From Candidatus Nanopelagicales bacterium (GTDB taxonomy: Bacteria > Actinomycetota > Actinomycetes > S36-B12 > GCA-2699445): 8,902 nucleotides of DNA. The DNA lies in assembly GCA_029939085.1 (NCBI GenBank), contig JAOZTQ010000039.1, positions 722-9,623 of the forward strand. The letters run 5' to 3'. Shown piece after piece: positions 6,599 to 8,902 of this stretch. Position 1 is the first letter of the stretch, and each line of letters begins with the position of its first letter. The notes beneath the pieces are model-generated. The model did no database searches. It was not told the DNA's origin and saw only the letters and a list, made by a program, of their open reading frames with translations. Made by a program: the position numbers and the translations under genes.

Positions 6599-6623
6599 TA
6601 CGAAGCCCAGATGCAATTCACAA
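6595..6623 (-). promoter_or_regulatory. Candidate promoter of the rex-hemACDB operon, with a Rex half-site
   Basis: On the minus strand there is a -35-like TTGTGA (6618-6623; four of six to TTGACA), a 17-base spacer, and a -10-like TAACCT (6595-6600). The -35 lies within TTGTGAA (6617-6623), which equals one arm of the actinobacterial Rex operator (TTGTGAAnnnnTTCACAA). The second arm is not recognisable at the expected spacing. The site is about 70-90 bp ahead of the rex GTG. Pattern evidence only. Confidence 0.4.
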
Positions 6624-6631
6624 AGTCACGA

Positions 6632-6654
6632 ATACGCCGATCCGTATATCGGAT
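6632..6654. repeat. Nested inverted repeats just after the ROK gene
   Basis: Three overlapping inverted repeats share these 23 bases: ATACG/CGTAT (6632-6636 with 6643-6647), CCGAT/ATCGG (6637-6641 with 6648-6652) and ATCCG/CGGAT (6640-6644 with 6650-6654). They start three bases past the ROK kinase stop. They could form a weak terminator for the ROK transcript (five-pair stems, no T run) or a protein-binding site upstream of the rex promoter. Confidence 0.35.
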
Positions 6655-6657
6655 AAA

Positions 6658-7590
6658 TCAGTAGCCTTGGTTCCAATACTGATCTTGTGCGAGGAATAAC
6701 GCAGCGGCTCCCACAACCCCGGACTCACTACCTGCCAACAGAACTCGGCATTGATTGACGAACTCCAAACCTGCATGCCGTTCAAAACCCTCGTATACCG
6801 CCGGGAGAAGTAGGTCCCCCGCTCGACTTAACCCACCACCGATGACTACGGCCTCTAGGTCTAGCACCGCAACAACTGACGCCACCGCAATACCCACGGC
6901 GTTGCCACATCTTTTAAAGGCAGCTCGAGCAATCTGGTCGCCATCGCGGGCAGCTGCTGCCAACGACTCCCCTGCCGGCTCCGGTGAACGCCAGCCTTGT
7001 GCGAGCGCCCATGCCACGACTGCGGGACCTCTGGCGACAGCCTCGAGGCATCCTCGACCGCCACACGAACACTCCGGTCCACCTGGATCTACCACCACAT
7101 GCCCGATATGACCCGCGTTCCCCGACGCACCCGTCACCAGGCGCCCATCGGAGACGACGCCACCGCCCACGCCAGTCGACACCACCATGCCCAGGACGTT
7201 GTTCAAGCCGCGACCACCGCCCATGAGGTGTTCACCAATGGTGAGACATATGGCGTCATTGTGAATCCGAACTGGGACGTCGAATTGATCGGACAGCCGA
7301 TCTCGCAGCGGGAAATCTCGCCAATCAGGCAGATTCAGCGGCGATACGTCACCGCTGGGCCATTTCATCGGACCGCCGCAACCAACGCCTAGACCGAGCG
7401 CAGATATGGCAGTTTCGCTGCGTGCAGCTTCAAGGGCAAAGACGCATGCACTGAAAACTTCCTCAGCGCCGCGACCGGTTGGCGTCGGAACTCGGGCAGA
7501 CGAAATGACCTCGCCACCGGTACCGACTACCGCTCCGACAATCTTGGTCCCGCCTACGTCAAGGGCTAAGTAGCCCGGCGGACCGGTCAC
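6658..7590 (-). CDS. ROK-family sugar kinase (glucokinase-like)
   Basis: ROK kinases phosphorylate hexoses or N-acetylhexosamines with ATP in the cytoplasm. The 310-residue protein has the ATP-binding LALDVGGTK (8-16) and the catalytic Asp112 in HNDA (110-113). VVSTGVGGGVV at 136-146 is the second phosphate-binding loop. The ROK zinc signature runs from HIGH (161-164) to CSCGGRGCLE (174-183), with zinc ligands His164, Cys174, Cys176 and Cys181. The adenosine loop is VVIGGGLSRAGDLLLP (248-263). There is no N-terminal winged helix, so it is a kinase and not a ROK repressor. The position before HIGH, often Glu in glucokinases (GE-I/L-GH), is His161 here, so the substrate is uncertain. The GTG start overlaps the upstream gene's stop (GTGA, 7587-7590) with only a weak ribosome-binding sequence, implying translational coupling. 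Its sugar cannot be named. Confidence 0.92.
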   Translation of the reverse strand: MTGPPGYLALDVGGTKIVGAVVGTGGEVISSARVPTPTGRGAEEVFSACVFALEAARSETAISALGLGVGCGGPMKWPSGDVSPLNLPDWRDFPLRDRLSDQFDVPVRIHNDAICLTIGEHLMGGGRGLNNVLGMVVSTGVGGGVVSDGRLVTGASGNAGHIGHVVVDPGGPECSCGGRGCLEAVARGPAVVAWALAQGWRSPEPAGESLAAAARDGDQIARAAFKRCGNAVGIAVASVVAVLDLEAVVIGGGLSRAGDLLLPAVYEGFERHAGLEFVNQCRVLLAGSESGVVGAAALFLAQDQYWNQGY

Positions 7591-8315
7591 GCTGACTCTG
7601 TGATCACCGCAGTGCCATAAGCGGCGATTTCTGCGCTGCCATCGGAGTTCATAATCGTGTCGAAACGAACCCCAACTACGGCCGTGGCACCTTGAGCGGC
7701 GGCATCAGCCTGCAGGTCTGCTAGTGCAGCTTGCCTACCAGGCAACAAAGCATCTCGATCCGAAGCCGTGCCCACCGGGCGAACCGCCACACCACAGATC
7801 ACACCGACCACGGACGTTACCCGGTGACCAGGCAGTTCCGAGGTAGTGCTCAATACCGGGCCCGTGGCAGATTCAGCCGCCACCGATTCCGCTGGACCGG
7901 GCTGTGCAACACCTGCTGCCGCTGCGGCTCCCGCTAGCGCCGCTTCTGCAGCAGCAGCAAAGTCTGCTGACTCCGCCGCCTGAGCTGCCGCCACGGTCTC
8001 GCCCACCGCTGGGCCCGTGACACCAGCAGCCGCCGGGTCGCTACCCACCTGACCGCCCATCAATGATGCGCTGGCGGCACCGCCAACTTGCTGGGCCTCT
8101 GCAGCCAAACCTGGCGTCGCAGCCGTCGGCTGCGCGGGCTCAGCTGATGCTGCAGCAGCCGGTGTGGGATCGACGGTCGTTGGCTGGGGCGCCTGCGCCT
8201 CGACTGGCCGGGTCTGCACCGTCCAGGATTGTCCGTCCCAATAGCGTTGCTGTGTTGGATCACGCGGATCTGGATACCAATTCGCCGGGGGTAAGCCGTT
8301 TGCGTTATCACTCAT
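7587..8315 (-). CDS. DUF2510 - Ala/Pro-rich linker - YbjQ/UPF0145 domain protein
   Basis: The product is 242 residues in three parts. Residues 8-32 are a DUF2510 motif (ANWYPDP at 11-17, RYWDGQSWT at 24-32), a short tryptophan-rich module common in Actinobacteria. Residues 35-152 are low-complexity, rich in Ala, Pro, Gln and Glu, with no membrane helix. Residues 153-240 match the YbjQ/UPF0145 (DUF74, 'heavy-metal-binding') fold: VLSTTSELPGHRVTSVVGVICG at 154-175, ALADLQADAAAQGATAVVGVRFD at 197-219, and YGTAVIT at 233-239. YbjQ proteins form ring oligomers; their function is poorly known. The ATG at 8315 is chosen because the DUF2510 motif starts just after it. The open frame continues upstream to 8600, but there it runs antisense to the conserved start of murT. 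The gene is probably leaderless. It overlaps the ROK kinase gene by four bases, and the two form a transcription unit. Confidence 0.88.
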   Translation of the reverse strand: MSDNANGLPPANWYPDPRDPTQQRYWDGQSWTVQTRPVEAQAPQPTTVDPTPAAAASAEPAQPTAATPGLAAEAQQVGGAASASLMGGQVGSDPAAAGVTGPAVGETVAAAQAAESADFAAAAEAALAGAAAAAGVAQPGPAESVAAESATGPVLSTTSELPGHRVTSVVGVICGVAVRPVGTASDRDALLPGRQAALADLQADAAAQGATAVVGVRFDTIMNSDGSAEIAAYGTAVITESA

Positions 8316-8322
8316 AACTGCA

Positions 8323-8328
8323 ACATTA
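8323..8328 (-). promoter_or_regulatory. -10 element for a probably leaderless DUF2510-YbjQ transcript
   Basis: TAATGT on the minus strand is four of six to TATAAT and ends seven bases before the ATG at 8315. No ribosome-binding sequence lies between. That spacing puts transcription start at the A of the ATG, which is the leaderless arrangement common in Actinobacteria. No convincing -35 is seen. Confidence 0.45.
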
Positions 8329-8357
8329 GTGGGCGATCGCTTCGATGGTGGGCACAT

Positions 8358-8387
8358 TTGGGACGTTCGTTGCCGTGCCTGTAGCGT
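8358..8387 (+). promoter_or_regulatory. Promoter for a probably leaderless murT transcript
   Basis: A -35-like TTGGGA (8358-8363), an 18-base spacer and a -10-like TAGCGT (8382-8387) are followed after seven bases by the murT ATG at 8395. There is no usable ribosome-binding sequence, as AGG lies only one base from the ATG. Start of transcription would fall on the ATG. The same seven-base spacing is seen for the divergent gene. Confidence 0.5.
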
Positions 8388-8394
8388 CCTAGGT

Positions 8395-8902
8395 ATGGCA
8401 CCAGACAAGCTCCCGTGGCGCACCCGCAGTGCACTAGCTGCAGGCCGAGCTGCATCTGCGTTGTCTCGCGCCACCGGTCGTGGTGAGGGGATGGTGATTG
8501 GGGGCCAGGTCATCCTGAAACTCGCTCCAGAAGCAATTGCCGACCTAGCAAGTAATCGAGTAGCCGCATTGGTTTCTGCCACAAACGGCAAAACCTCCAC
8601 GACTCGACTCTTGGCAAGCGCACTTGAGCAAACCGGCCCGGTCGTCAGTCAGCCGACGGGGGCGAATCTGTCCACGGGAATCGTTGTGGCGTTGTCGGAT
8701 GCTGATCCGAAGGCGCAGGCCGTCCTGGAAGTTGACGAGTTGTTCCTGCCCCAAATCACACAGCAGACCAACCCCCGGATCATCTTGCTAGGCAACCTGA
8801 GTCGAGACCAACTCGATCGCATGAATGAGGTCGCGATGATCGCTCGACGTTGGCGGGAAATGCTGGCGCAGCACCCACACATTCAGGTGGTGGCTAATGC
8901 CG
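8395..8902 (+). CDS. murT: Lipid II isoglutaminyl synthase subunit MurT, C-terminus cut by window edge
   Basis: MurT, with its glutaminase partner GatD, amidates the D-glutamate of lipid II to D-isoglutamine in the cytoplasm during peptidoglycan synthesis. The first 169 residues are visible. The start has the family's features: TRSALAAGRAASALSRATGRG (10-30, shortened here in meaning to an Arg/Ala-rich helix) and then MVIGGQVILKLAP (33-45). The Mur-ligase ATP-binding loop is SATNGKTSTT (61-70), with Lys66 as the phosphate-binding lysine. EVDE at 112-115 and GNLSRDQLDR (133-142) are the further nucleotide and metal-binding signatures. The zinc-ribbon insert and DUF1727 domain would lie beyond the edge. 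Expected downstream neighbour: gatD. The ATG at 8395 is supported by the conserved N-terminus and by the -10 box seven bases ahead. It is transcribed away from the DUF2510-YbjQ gene. Confidence 0.92.
   Translation, partial: MAPDKLPWRTRSALAAGRAASALSRATGRGEGMVIGGQVILKLAPEAIADLASNRVAALVSATNGKTSTTRLLASALEQTGPVVSQPTGANLSTGIVVALSDADPKAQAVLEVDELFLPQITQQTNPRIILLGNLSRDQLDRMNEVAMIARRWREMLAQHPHIQVVANA

Noticed and set aside
6606..6623. Complete Rex operator upstream of rex
   Set aside because: One arm is exact, but the other arm matches at only two of seven positions.
6755..7392. Several plus-strand open frames opposite the ROK kinase
   Set aside because: All overlap the conserved kinase and lack domains. 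They are shadows.
8316..8600. N-terminal extension of the DUF2510-YbjQ frame by 95 codons
   Set aside because: The extension lies antisense to the conserved start of murT and shows no domain. The DUF2510 motif begins right after the ATG at 8315.

Overview
The window looks like chromosomal DNA from an actinobacterium of moderate GC (roughly 55-60% by eye, well below Streptomyces). The evidence is the gene order rex-hemA-hemC-hemD-hemB, the fused methyltransferase/uroporphyrinogen-III synthase form of HemD, a DUF2510 domain protein, and a MurT-type Mur ligase. I see no mobile element, integrase, tRNA, rRNA or CRISPR array. The genus cannot be read from the sequence.

Layout from right to left. 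At the right edge, murT (plus strand, 8395 to the edge) diverges from a minus-strand gene pair. The first of the pair encodes DUF2510 - Ala/Pro-rich linker - YbjQ/UPF0145 (7587-8315) and the second a ROK-family sugar kinase (6658-7590); they overlap by four bases. The 79-bp divergent region seems to drive two leaderless transcripts. A 128-bp control region (6530-6657) with several inverted repeats precedes the central operon, all on the minus strand: rex (5798-6529), hemA (4479-5801), hemC (3571-4482), hemD (1947-3518) and hemB (963-1937). Its first three genes are joined by ATGA stop/start overlaps. A 207-bp gap follows, with a perfect 14-bp palindrome lying over a plausible promoter. Last come a six-helix membrane protein of unknown function (189-755) and a secreted protein cut by the left edge (1-181).

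How the genes work together. HemA reduces glutamyl-tRNA, HemB joins two 5-aminolevulinates into porphobilinogen, HemC polymerises porphobilinogen to hydroxymethylbilane, and the C-terminal half of HemD closes the ring to uroporphyrinogen III. The window therefore carries most of the common trunk of tetrapyrrole synthesis (hemL and the later steps are absent), headed by Rex, an NADH/NAD+ sensor. This links haem supply to respiratory state. The methyltransferase half of HemD has lost part of its cofactor-binding signature. The ROK/YbjQ pair and the membrane/secreted pair have no evident link to haem.

Most of the window is ordinary, conserved core sequence. The parts worth a second look are the palindromes in the two control regions, the degenerate half of HemD, the DUF2510-YbjQ fusion, and the uncharacterised membrane/secreted pair. 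I found no convincing evidence of a wholly new system.
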